64,000 nt of DNA from Bugula neritina (Eukaryota > Bryozoa > Gymnolaemata > Cheilostomatida > Bugulidae): assembly GCA_964035545.1 (NCBI GenBank), contig OZ037767.1:24695128-24759127 (forward strand), in the 5' to 3' direction. A program made the translations under genes and the position numbers. The notes beneath the pieces are model-generated. The model saw only the letters and a program-made list of their open reading frames with translations, did no database searches and had not been told where the DNA came from. Every line of letters begins with the position of its first letter. Position 1 is the first letter of the stretch. Positions 51,401 through 60,600 of this stretch are shown here, piece by piece.

Positions 51401-53209
51401 GACCTGCTCCATGAGTCTTTGGAAAGTTGCCGGGGCGGACGTAAGTCCAAACGGCAGTACTTTCCACTTCCAGAGCCCATCGCGGGTAATGAATGCTGCT
51501 TTGTCCTGAGCATCAGGACTGAGGGGTACTTGCCAGTACCCGCTAAGCAGATCCAGAGTACTGAAGTACTTGCTACCCGCGAGGGCATCCAGAGACTCAT
51601 CTATCCGCGGGAGGGGGTAAGCGTCCTGGATGGTAACGCTGTTGAGTCTGCGGTAGTCCACACAGAACCTCCAGCTACCATCCTTCTTCTTGACCAGGAC
51701 TACTGGAGAGCTCCACGCACCGTGGGCAGGCTCAATCAGATCCCGGTCGAGAAGATCTTGCACCTGCCGGCTCACCTCCTTCTCCTTCTCCGGGCCCAGA
51801 CGTCGGGTTGGCTGCCTGATGGGAGTGGTGCCAGCTGCCAGGGGTATCTCGTGGGAGATAACCTTAGTCAGCCCCATATCTTCATCACCACGGCTGAAGA
51901 CATCACTGTACTCCGCGAGTAGTTGAGCCAGTGTTTGGCGTTCAGTACTACTCGTACAGTTTCCACACGCTCCACTGTACAAGCCAGCCACATGCTCCGG
52001 GACCGCTTCTCGGTGGTTGTGAGGGGGGTTTCCCTGGGTGTCGGTCACTGTTTCCAGTGCCGGACCCACATCCGCCTCATGGATGGAGTGGTACTTCCCC
52101 ACCAGTGCACCAGCCGATAATCGGACCGATTCCGCAAAGGGGTTGATGCATTGCACGAGGAGCTCTCTTCGACAGTCCAGCCGATTTAGGCTGTTTGCCA
52201 GTCGAATTGCTCCGTGCGTTCCCTCCACCACCCCCAGTGCGGCGATCTCCTTGCAGTTGACCCTGCATCGGAGAGTAACCTGGGATCTCCCTGGAATCGT
52301 GCAGTCCTGCACTACCTGGACTCCGCCCACCAAGGGCCTACCAAACTTGTCCACACAGGCAAGTTCCTTCCCAGCCATCACCACCGCCGACTTCTGGAAA
52401 TCTATGTGACACTGGTGTTTCTCCAGAAAGGGCATTCCCAGAATGGCGTCTTCCTTCAGGTGGCTGACAATGAACGTCTCGTGAATTACTTGATCACGGA
52501 CTCGTCCAGGTAGTGTGATAATGCCGTAGAAGGGGATACACGATCCGTCCGCCAACGTACCGTGTGCTCCTTCGTATGGCTCGAGGCTCGCCCGCTCTCG
52601 GGCGCCAAGGGTGTCGAAGAGACGCCGACTTAGCAGGTTTGTAGTGCACCCTGTGTCCAGCAGGAAGGTGGCAGCTTTACCCGAAATTTTTCCGGGCAGG
52701 AAGTAGCTGCTTCCATACGGCTGGGTGCTCCTGGGTCGGTCAGTCTCTGGGGGGGACACCTCTTGGGTCCTTACAGCGGGCCTCCTCTTCGTCTTACAGA
52801 CAACGGGGGTTTTCTGAGGCTGGGAGGGTAGCTTGGGATACTCTTGCGAGTAAGCTGATTCTTCCTCCATAGCCTCTTCGGGCAACCCCGCGAACCGGTT
52901 TTGGAGTGGCCAGGCCGGAGGATCGGGTAAACCTTGCGGTCTCCGAGATCTCCGAGGTGCCTGCCATCCTGCATCTAGGAGTCCCATCCGGGTCGTAGGT
53001 GGCTGGGTTGGAGAGTCGGGCAGACCTTGGGGTCTCCGACGTCCCCACGCAGCCTCGGCTGGCCTGGAAGAGGCTCCTTGGGTCATTTCTTCCCGGATGG
53101 GGTTGGCTGGTGGCTCACGGTTGGCGGAGGTTACCGCGAGCCCCGGGTGTTTAAAGGCATCCTTCTTCCGTGAGGGCATTGCCTTCGTACATGTCCCCTG
53201 GCACCACAC
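48455..53209 (-). CDS. pol: retrotransposon Pol polyprotein (PR-RT-RH-IN)
   Basis: An open frame of 1,584 codons in the -1 frame relative to gag, probably entered by frameshifting at 53149-53155 rather than from its own ATG. Domains by residue of the open frame: aspartic protease with DTG near 185; reverse transcriptase with YLDD near 615; RNase H with DTDAS near 762; integrase zinc finger (HHCC) at about 1028-1065; integrase core with D1094, D1154 and E1190 at D-D-35-E spacing; a GPY/F module near 1324. A Pro-rich tail follows and ends in a short helical segment. No internal stop is present and all catalytic residues I can check are in place. It copies the element RNA to DNA and integrates it. 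Confidence 0.96.
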   Translation of the reverse strand: MWCQGTCTKAMPSRKKDAFKHPGLAVTSANREPPANPIREEMTQGASSRPAEAAWGRRRPQGLPDSPTQPPTTRMGLLDAGWQAPRRSRRPQGLPDPPAWPLQNRFAGLPEEAMEEESAYSQEYPKLPSQPQKTPVVCKTKRRPAVRTQEVSPPETDRPRSTQPYGSSYFLPGKISGKAATFLLDTGCTTNLLSRRLFDTLGARERASLEPYEGAHGTLADGSCIPFYGIITLPGRVRDQVIHETFIVSHLKEDAILGMPFLEKHQCHIDFQKSAVVMAGKELACVDKFGRPLVGGVQVVQDCTIPGRSQVTLRCRVNCKEIAALGVVEGTHGAIRLANSLNRLDCRRELLVQCINPFAESVRLSAGALVGKYHSIHEADVGPALETVTDTQGNPPHNHREAVPEHVAGLYSGACGNCTSSTERQTLAQLLAEYSDVFSRGDEDMGLTKVISHEIPLAAGTTPIRQPTRRLGPEKEKEVSRQVQDLLDRDLIEPAHGAWSSPVVLVKKKDGSWRFCVDYRRLNSVTIQDAYPLPRIDESLDALAGSKYFSTLDLLSGYWQVPLSPDAQDKAAFITRDGLWKWKVLPFGLTSAPATFQRLMEQVLSGLHWKTLLIYLDDVIVISPDFTTHVSRLREVFDRLRAAGLKLKPSKCALLQQEVTYLGHVVGRDGVATDPEKVQAVKEWAVPRDLSELRAFLGLVGYYRQYVPGFAGVAQPLNRLTAKGVRWQWTQEEQQAFDHLKQRLMEAPILAYPDPAKEYILDTDASDHSVGAVLSQVQGGSEVVVAYYSKTLAAAEKNYCTTRKELLAVVKAVKHFRPYLYGRTFRLRTDHASLIWLCKRAEPSSQVARWLEILAEFSYRIEHRAGRKHGNADGMSRRLVENCKQCLHIERRDGGPARLDVEAQLGDGNVYRWEHGHLRPETHSDDVQALRANPTLYQNVKELCRLQETLPGSVADIFRAKKEGRRPSEEQQRQGDAEFQFFCRRWNSLQIRSDGLLTMTLAADNRQQERDRVVCPRALRREIIWDTHKQAHAGASRVIRCLQMRWYWPGMTRDVRLRIRHCEVCQASKHGRPTETTGRRRLYAGRPWQVVAIDLVGPMPTTEKGNSWILVLTDHFTRWADALAIPDASAPTVARTLDQNVFCYFGLPEQIHSDQGAQFQSQLLKDLCQVWGVNQSRTTPYHPQGNGVVERNNRMLGDALRSLLLGRSQEEWDTMLPQIMRAYRSTPHSSTQETPNLLMLGRETRVPEHLAYHIPTPEFPVHEYVGKLVETMRRAHDALREKQWTVRTDDSEEPPLYREGDWVWMISYRRRRGQSAKLQPKFVGPYCVVEVLPNHTYRVERSGQISVQNEQRLKPYHGSPEAAGQAPPLLEPARQPISRGRRNQPRDWEIFIRNPEEPDNSPRPPPQNPPSVPPTPDPLLRPTQIEDLSPPPDNPGPVTSPENREEVPPIHDTPDRPDTSVSNTLERARRDRKPPKYLADYHVGRLTGPQSSSCSPSTGKDSKPRMQSSPESAGQLQVQQLANQPRHIVDGHPPSVSPSGRRRPRPTDGLDLTQRSDLDERIQALSCHLDQCTREIESLIRRIR
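53112..53155 (-). promoter_or_regulatory. -1 ribosomal frameshift signal between gag and pol
   Basis: On the minus strand the heptamer T TTA AAC (53149-53155) lies in the gag frame in the correct X XXY YYZ register. After six bases comes a hairpin with 9-bp arms at 53134-53142 and 53112-53120 (one G-U pair) and a 13-base loop. Slippery site, spacer and stem match known -1 frameshift signals. The gag stop lies within the loop, just after the first arm. Confidence 0.85.
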
Positions 53210-54054
53210 CCCCAGCAGGTGAGGTGGGTAGTACCGGCTGGTTCACCCCGGGGTCGGGGGTTTCGTTTATCAGCCTGTTCTCTCTGCATCTGTTTCATCT
53301 CTGCCTGCAATCCCTTTACCATGTCCATCAGCATGGTCATCTGGTCAGGTGACGAAGTAGTAGCAGCCGCCACGGCCTGTGGGTTTGGCTGATCCGGCTT
53401 AGCGACTTCGGGTCGTTCCTCAATCTGACAAGCGGTGAAATCCGCACATTGAGGTCCCTCCACTTGGTAGTAAGCCTTGCCCAGGGCTAAGGCTTCCTCT
53501 ATAGTGGTGACCTTGGCTGCCAAGTAATAACGCTGTAGTCCAGGGTTATTGATTGTGTGGAAGAAAGCTTCATACACAGCACCTCTTTGTGCTGCCGGTG
53601 TGTCGTCGCTATGGGCTACTGGTACTAGTGCCTCAATAGCGTTCGCATGGTCTTGGAGTGAGGTCTTCCGGTCTCGGCGTATGGTGCGCAATCTGTCCCT
53701 GGCGGCGCGGGCGGTTAGCCCGAAACGCGACCTGAGGGCCTGAAAGATGTGCGCTGTATTGGGTCCCAGAGCATAACTCTTTGCCTGACCTGTCAGACAG
53801 GTACGGAGGTGAAGAAGGCGCACCGGTGCCGGCCATTCGGCGAGGGTGGCTACCTCTTCAAACTCCCTGATGAATTGCTCTATGTCCCCATCGCCTCCGA
53901 AAATCGGGGGCCTCAGGGGATACCTGTCTCCAGGTGCTGCCTGCCCGGCCTTGCTGACCTCCCGGAGGGCTGCGATGAGAGTCTCCATGGTGAGACGGTC
54001 CCCTTCTCCTTCTTCTTCTCCTTCTACCATGACTTCTTCTTCTTCGTCCCCCAT
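53131..54054 (-). CDS. gag: retrotransposon Gag
   Basis: 307 codons from an ATG about 50 bases after the primer site. An acidic N-terminus is followed by a Gag-like capsid region, a Gln/Met-rich stretch, and one CCHC zinc knuckle, CWGCGARGHVRRQC, at residues of about 280-293. Gag packages element RNA into particles. The last codons overlap pol and contain the shift site. Translation is more GC-rich in codon use than in the host exons around it. Confidence 0.93.
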   Translation of the reverse strand: MGDEEEEVMVEGEEEGEGDRLTMETLIAALREVSKAGQAAPGDRYPLRPPIFGGDGDIEQFIREFEEVATLAEWPAPVRLLHLRTCLTGQAKSYALGPNTAHIFQALRSRFGLTARAARDRLRTIRRDRKTSLQDHANAIEALVPVAHSDDTPAAQRGAVYEAFFHTINNPGLQRYYLAAKVTTIEEALALGKAYYQVEGPQCADFTACQIEERPEVAKPDQPNPQAVAAATTSSPDQMTMLMDMVKGLQAEMKQMQREQADKRNPRPRGEPAGTTHLTCWGCGARGHVRRQCPHGRRMPLNTRGSR

Positions 54055-54092
54055 TGTGCTGTTCTTTCTTTCTCTCTAATGGCTGCTTGTCG

Positions 54093-54162
54093 TACTAGTC
54101 TATTCTAATCCCACCGCTGCCACCAATGTTGTGATTTTGTGGATTATAAGAATAGACTAGTA
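54093..54162. other. U5-leader inverted repeat around the primer site
   Basis: A perfect 14-bp inverted repeat: tactagtctattct at 54093-54106 and agaatagactagta at 54149-54162. It encloses the primer binding site and the end of U5. In RNA it would form a stem just next to the site where tRNA pairs, like the U5-leader stems of retroviruses. Confidence 0.75.
54107..54125 (-). other. primer binding site, tRNA-Leu type
   Basis: In minus-strand sense, TGGTGGCAGCGGTGGGATT starts one base after the 5' LTR. Its complement ends ACCGCTGCCACCA, the 3' end of animal tRNA-Leu including CCA. Nineteen bases can pair. Confidence 0.85.
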
Positions 54163-54706
54163 GTCTGCATGCCAGTTATTGTGAGAGAAATAAAGAGTCT
54201 TGATTAAAATGAATCTATGAGTATTTATTTCTTCTGACTGCTTCGAGCTCCAGTACAAGAATGAATTAACTTTGAAAAGCTTCGCACTTATATAGGGGGG
54301 AATTCCCGCCACTAATGAGGGGCCGAAACTCGTGCGAACGTCGGGGTTCCGCCGACCGACATCGGAGGGAGTACTGCCCAATCTCGGGCAGGTCCCTCCG
54401 ACATCGTGTCTTCGGTCTCCGACTTCGCACGAGTCTCGGCTTACATATAATAAAAAGAAAACGAGTGCGAGGGAATACAACTCACAAAAACTATTACAGT
54501 AAACAACAAAAATAATAGGAAGGGCAATTCACAATCATTACGCTATTTACTACACTAAGCTTAGTTATAATTACAATATTTGAGGCATTAGAAAGCTACG
54601 CAAGGAGCTTAGCTATAATTACAGCATTTACAGTATTTACAAAGTTACGCTAAGTCCATTATAATAGTGACGCGATATAATTACTAGAGCGTTAAAATCC
54701 ATTACA
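54127..54706 (-). repeat. 5' LTR of the Ty3/gypsy element
   Basis: Matches the LTR at 47773-48352 at an offset of 6,354 bp with a single difference. In minus-strand sense it is the promoter LTR; its TATATAAG box is at 54287-54294. Its U5 end abuts the primer site after a one-base spacer. Confidence 0.96.
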
Positions 54707-54711
54707 ACTAA
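54707..54711. repeat. target-site duplication, right copy
   Basis: actaa directly after the LTR at 54706, matching 47768-47772. Confidence 0.85.
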
Positions 54712-55200
54712 TAACTAGCATGCATATATTATGATCTAATAACCATAGTGGCTTTGATTTTGTTTATTGATGCCTAATTATATAAACATATGTTGATTAT
54801 GTTTGTCATAGATATACCTGGAACGTGTTACTGTTGTGTTTTTAACATGTTTTTAAAGTTTTGCTGCATATTGTAAGCTTGTTACTTGAGGCTATTTATT
54901 TTAGTTTGTGGCATTGCAGATGTAGATTTTAGAATGGTAACCTATCCGTTATGAAAATACTTATCAAAGTTTGTATTAATGAAAGCATTATGGAATTATT
55001 ATTAATGTTGCATTGGTGTGAGATTTACTGCACTATATTTTCAATACGTATGCTGTTTTATGTAGCGCTTAGATTACATTTTACAATCTGTATAGTTAGA
55101 TATTGTTGGCCTTAAACTTGGTAATTCTTAATAACGGCAATGCCTAATTTTTAGATAATTTCTTGGCTCAAGAAGGAAGTTCAGTACATTTTCTTATGTA
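54712..55200. other. CIB upstream region
   Basis: AT-rich sequence between the retrotransposon and the CIB start codon. No gene or strong promoter motif is seen. Before the insertion, the start codons of CEP290 and CIB would have been about 3.5 kb apart, head to head. Confidence 0.4.
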
Positions 55201-56870
55201 ATGGGGGCCTCAAACAGTGTCTTCACAGAGAAGGAGTTGGAAGACTACCAAGAACTTACATACTTTACTAAAAAAGAGATAATTCATGTTCACAAACGAT
55301 TTTCTGAAATTGTTCCTGGACAACAAAATCTAGAGTTCAACGTTGCAGCTACAAAAGTGCCAATGAAAAATGTTTTACAGATGGAAGAACTCAAGGTTGG
55401 TAGTAGTTGGTAGTTGTTAGTAATAGTTGGTTTTCACTCATGAATTTACTTATGTGCGTCTTTGGGATAGTTTTAGATAAGCTGAGACCACTTTTAGTGT
55501 TATTGGTGGTATGTTATCAGTCGGATGTTTGCTGGTTTTTTTGTGTTTTAGTAACTGAACAGTAGAATCACAAATTTACTTTCAAAACCGAAAAAGTTTA
55601 TTTGTATGGCAGCATTTTATGTTTAATTTTTTTGATGACTTTAGGAATGTTATTTGATACTTATTGTTTTTACTCAATATTGTAACTCATATATATAATA
55701 GTAAAACTCGGTTGCCCAATAGGTGTTATGTTATGAGATAAAGGTTTTTGTAAAGCAAAACTATGTACCTTTTTCTATTTGCTGAACAATTAAGTTGGCA
55801 ATTTTGCATTTATTGATGTCAAAACATGTGAATCCCAGTGACCTGTAGAAGTTTTATTTGTAAGTTATGTTGATCGTCGGTTTAATTTATGACTAGACAA
55901 CTGTTCTGCAGGTGAACCCTTTTGGTGATAGAATGTGTAAGGTGTTTTCCACAGATGGCACCGGTAACATGACATTTGAAGACTTTCTTGATATGATGTC
56001 AGTCTTCAGTGATAATGCTCCCAAGAGCGTCAAAGTTGAATATGCATTCAGGATATATGATTTTGATAATGATGACACATTGTCCAACTCTGATCTGAGA
56101 GAGGTATATTGCTTTACTAGCACTAATGCGCACACTGACTTACTTACTATTGTTATTATAGCATGTGTTATGTTTAACATAGTTACTGTTTTAGATTAAG
56201 GGGTTGTCGTACTCCTAAATTTTGAATTTGTATAATATAAAGTGTTGTTAGCCTGGAATGATATGTTTCATAATTTCTTATCTTCACAGTACATGGAATT
56301 TGTTGAACAGGTAATCAGTATTATAAGCACTTATAATATTGACTAAGCTGATAAAGGTTTTTCCTGGTCTAACTGTGACTTGCCTAACTCATTACATATA
56401 TGTGATTCTCTTACAGCTTCAAAGCTTATATTTAAACTAGTACTGAGTTTTTTAGTTCGATAATTATAGTGATCAAGTTTTGCCGCTGGAAGTTTCTGCT
56501 GGTCCTTGTATATTAGAATATGTTTGCTGATATACTTGAAAGTTTTAGAGATTGTTTAAAGCAGATGAAAAACCTTGGGTTTTTAAAATATATATTTATA
56601 GAAATTTTTTTTATTTCAATATTACATGCTATAAAAACTGTATTTAATAGAATGAATAGGCAGTTATACTACTCGTAGGTGATAAACCGTCTCACTGGGG
56701 GAAATGATGATGAAAGACTGAAACTACCCGAAGAGGACATGGAAATGCTTATCAACAACATCTATCAGGAAGCAGATTTAGATGATGATGACATGCTCTC
56801 GTTTGCAGAGTTTGAGCATGTTATTTCAAAAGCACCTGACTTTGTTACCTCTTTTAGAATCCGTCTTTAG
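55201..56870 (+). CDS. CIB1: calcium and integrin-binding protein (CIB1-like)
   Basis: Three coding exons, 55201-55395, 55912-56103 and 56679-56870, all phase 0, encode 192 residues; human CIB1 has 191. The start MGASNS has Gly2 and Ser6, fitting N-myristoylation. Family motifs include [44 protein letters not shown] and [12 protein letters not shown]. The two C-terminal EF-hand loops are [12 protein letters not shown] and [12 protein letters not shown]; the N-terminal hands are degenerate, as in the family. CIB proteins bind integrin tails and other partners, including the mechanotransduction TMC channels, in a Ca/Mg-dependent way. Both loops lack the usual glycine at position 6. CIB1 versus CIB2/3 is not certain. 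Confidence 0.94.
56290..56310 (+). other. candidate 21-nt cassette microexon in CIB
   Basis: Between exons 2 and 3, a 21-nt segment has a good acceptor (ttatcttcacag) and donor (CAG|gtaatc) and reads YMEFVEQ in phase 0. Inclusion would add seven residues between the third EF-hand and the next helix without changing the frame. The default protein without it aligns with known CIBs. Confidence 0.4.
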
Positions 56871-57067
56871 ACATTCCATGAGATATTGTTTTAATATTTA
56901 TACTGCTTTATACTTATTTTCTTTCTGAGAAAGTTTTATTTATATTGATGTGTCTCGAATTTGCAAGCAATTTATTTTCCCAGTCAACCAAATGCACCAG
57001 ATAAGTCTCTGTCTATGCTATATTTGATGAAAAAACTTTATAGATATTTTTTACTTCAGCATTGATT

Positions 57068-57073
57068 AATAAA
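57068..57073 (+). promoter_or_regulatory. candidate CIB polyadenylation signal
   Basis: AATAAA about 200 bases after the CIB stop at 56868-56870. The CIB and XRN1 genes are convergent, so this 56871-57669 gap holds both 3' ends. On the minus strand AATAAA at 57353-57358 may serve XRN1. Confidence 0.4.
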
Positions 57074-57669
57074 AAGATTTGGCGTTCAGATATAGTATTT
57101 TCAGTGTACATTTTTCATTAGTTAGGGGAACTATTACGATAAAATATACACCCTCTGTTCCGCATTTGCTACACAAAGCCAAAAAAATTGAGAGGAGGAG
57201 GTGGCTAACCGTAGACCCAACACATACCAACAAGTAATCAGCAATGAACAAAAAAATATTATATAAATCCGATTAAATTTACAAAATGTAAGCAGTTATT
57301 TCCTGAATAGTGTACTATGTCATTTGTATATTACAATTAATTACACTTGACTTTTATTAAAATATCACACCTACATGCAACTGTATATTTACATAATCAT
57401 TTAATAGTTGATTTATACAGGCATATTTTACAACTGTGTGCTCCATGCTTCACAGGAAAAATAGGGGCATCAAGATAATAAACAAGACCAGAACTAAAAG
57501 TCTAATAGAATTCAAGTAAAATTGAATTTGATATTTTCACATTAAATCTTATAGATAAATTTAAAAAGTATAATGAGAGATAACACTCAATATGCATATA
57601 ATATGCCTGTATACTTTTTATAAAACATCATGCAATAAACTTTATCAAAATTATTATTTAATAAATCGG

Positions 57670-60600
57670 CTATTGATGAATGTCAAAGTTTGCTGCTAGT
57701 CTAGATTTTGATTTTCTTGGCTTGTTTGAAAGGACTTTATTTTTAATAGTCTCATTTTTCTTGGTTACGGCACCTCCTGTACTGTTATCTAACACTGGAG
57801 AATTATCTATGTTAGTAGTTGAAGTTGCCTTCTCAACATTCACACTACTGCCATCTGTGTGGTTGCTCATGTCTAGTGCACCGGCAGATGACCCGGAATC
57901 AGTTCGCTCTCTCTCTTGCACATGATTACGAGTAACCTGTCCAGAATTATATTGTAATGCATAAATCAATATACTAAAAATATTGTTTCATTAAAAACTT
58001 ATCTGGCAGGCACAAATGCTTGAGCTATTATACATTTCGCAGTTTATACTATTTTAGTTGATTATGGGGCAATCACTAGTGCAGTCTGAAAAAAGATATC
58101 GGAACTATAATTGATACCCAGGACACAAAACTTTTCAAACATTTGCATATTTTTCACAATCTCTATCACCATATTGCTTTGTTAGTGTATAATGAAACCA
58201 TGAACATACCAAAATGAAAGACAGTTTTCTTTGAGCTAATTTTAAAGATTTTAGTACAAGCAAAATAAAATGTTACTTAATTGTGCTGTGCAAAACAAAA
58301 TAGAGAAGTATCAAAATACTCAACTTCACTGCTGTTGACTCAAATTCTCTTATTCACTGTATTATTGAATGACAACACAAGATCTATTGCTACCATTCTT
58401 AGAGACGTAAACTAATTATATCGATGAAACTGTTGAAAACCTATTCACAATCAACTTTTACCAAAACCGGTTAAGTTCAAGGTCAAAGCTAACTGAAAAA
58501 TACACATATAGATTACAGCATTAAGATTATCAGTTCGACCACTAATGTCAAAAATAAGGTAGACAGACTATAGTCACTATTGAGAGATTTAATCACTGAA
58601 CACAACTGAGTTTTTGAGCTCATATGCTGTACAGTAACTGATTCAAGACACAAACCTGTAGTGGGACGAAACTAGATGTTGCAGATTTAGAAGTGGAGAT
58701 CTGTTGTTGCTGCTGGTTTACTGGTGAAGAGCTCAACTGTGGAGTCTGTACTGGAGTAGCTAAACCTACATTCAACATAAAATTAGTCTGAACAACATTT
58801 TATCTGTCATTAGTAGAGATAATGAAAACAGAGTAGAGGTGACTAATACAAAGTAGAAGTGACTAATACAGAGTAGAGGTGATGAATAAAGAGTAAAGGT
58901 GACTAATACAGAGTAGAGGTGACTAATACAGAGTAGAGGTGATGAATAAAGAGTAAAGGTGACTAATACAGAGTAGAGGTGACTAATACAGAGTAGAGGT
59001 GATGAATAAAGAGTAAAGGTGACTAATACAGAGTAGAAGTGACTAATACAGAGTAGAGGTGATGAATCTAAAGGCATGTTATAACTTACGAGGTCCCATT
59101 AGCTGATGTTGATATAGTCTTGGATCTACACGACAACCCTTAAGAGCAATATCGGCTGCGGACTGTACAGCATGGATATGGGAACTGTTTGGCAGACCCT
59201 CAAATCTCAACTGCCCCACGATTACCATAGCAACATATACTGGCCCACTCGGCTGTAAAAGGTAAGAAGATGAAAATAGAGTCAGTCAACAAAGCTTTTC
59301 AAATTTTATGGGTAGCAATGGACAAAATAAACTCCATTCTTTGACAATCAATATCATAATACAAAAATAACCTGGAGCCAACAATGATTGGAAATTGATC
59401 ACACAGTTCATCAATAAAAAAGCAACATTATTACCTAAACAATCTTAATACGCAATATTTTTACTTACAGCAACGTTTTAGCTTATGACTGTACAGAAAA
59501 AAACCCCAAAACCCAACAAGGCATCAGAGTGCTAAATAAATTGCATCTCCCACAGCTGCAAATACCTGATGAGCAACGATTCTGGAATGGTAGTTGGGTA
59601 TTGGTATGCCAACTGAACTCGTCCATCTCTCCAAGACGACACTCGGTGGCACCGGGAAGTTCATCCTCATGCCCATTTGCTGAGGGTACCCTGGCATTTG
59701 CTGCGGGACTTGTGGCTGAGGTAGAATCTGCATACGAGGTGGAGGCTGCAGTAACAGAGGTTGTCCCAGTACCGAACTCGCCAAAGAGCCAGCAACAGGA
59801 AGTGACGATGCAACAGAGCCGGCAGCCATACTAGCTGGTGGGTGTAGTGCCTGACTATTAGCAAGGGCAGCTTTAGAATCCTGCTCAGACTTTTCATCCA
59901 GATGTGCGGTAATTGTCTGCCCAGTCACTGAGACATCCTAAGAGTTAGTGGGGTAGAAAGATGAAGTGCAACAGACAACATATTGAGGATATGTTTAACT
60001 AATAAAAACTAATGAAAACAAATATTGAAAATGTATTTATTTAGCTGCTTACTTATATTTCAACATTGGTAATTTTTGTAGTTTACTGGCCCATTATTGG
60101 TTAATTCTCAGTTTTGACATAAAATAGATAATCGGCAAACGCATCAAGCCTATTTAAAAAAAATGAATTTCAACAACGCATACGAATCAAAAATAAAGAG
60201 TAATAACACAAACCTGATCTAAAGTTATTCTAGCGATATTTTTGCATTCACAATAACTGTTAAGCATTTAATAGCCAGAGCTGGTTAACACACATATGTA
60301 AACTAAATTAAATGAAGTAGAATCTACTATCGTTTCTACCATTTGTGCTAAGCTAATTGAATGGATATTCAACTTTGATAAAACCCTGAATGATGGCAGA
60401 TAATCTACTCTACTCCGCCAAATGAGTGTTAGCACAATAATATGCTAGTACTACCTTTTCCAACACACCGCCATCTCCGGCTTTGAGCACGTCTCTTTCT
60501 CCTTGCGGCACAACAGGAAGTGGCGCCATATTCTTTTCCAATGCGGAAACCAGAGACTCAAAATTGAACCCTCCACTGGAATCGGTAGCAGTTAATTCTT

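Larger units (their letters stand above)
47773..54706 (-). mobile_element. Ty3/gypsy LTR retrotransposon, nearly intact
   Basis: A 6.93-kb element with 580-bp LTRs starting TG and ending CA, flanked by the 5-bp target duplication actaa (47768-47772 and 54707-54711). In minus-strand order: 5' LTR, tRNA-Leu primer site, gag, pol in the -1 frame (protease, reverse transcriptase, RNase H, integrase), purine tract, 3' LTR. RT-RNase H before integrase is the Ty3/gypsy (Metaviridae) order. No env-like frame is seen between pol and the 3' LTR. Base composition is clearly more GC-rich than the surrounding DNA. The LTRs differ at one position in 580 and both frames are open, so the insertion looks recent and may be competent, though activity is not shown. 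Confidence 0.97.

Noticed and set aside
48610-54108. Several plus-strand frames of 60-167 codons
   Set aside because: Antisense shadows of the GC-rich gag and pol genes.
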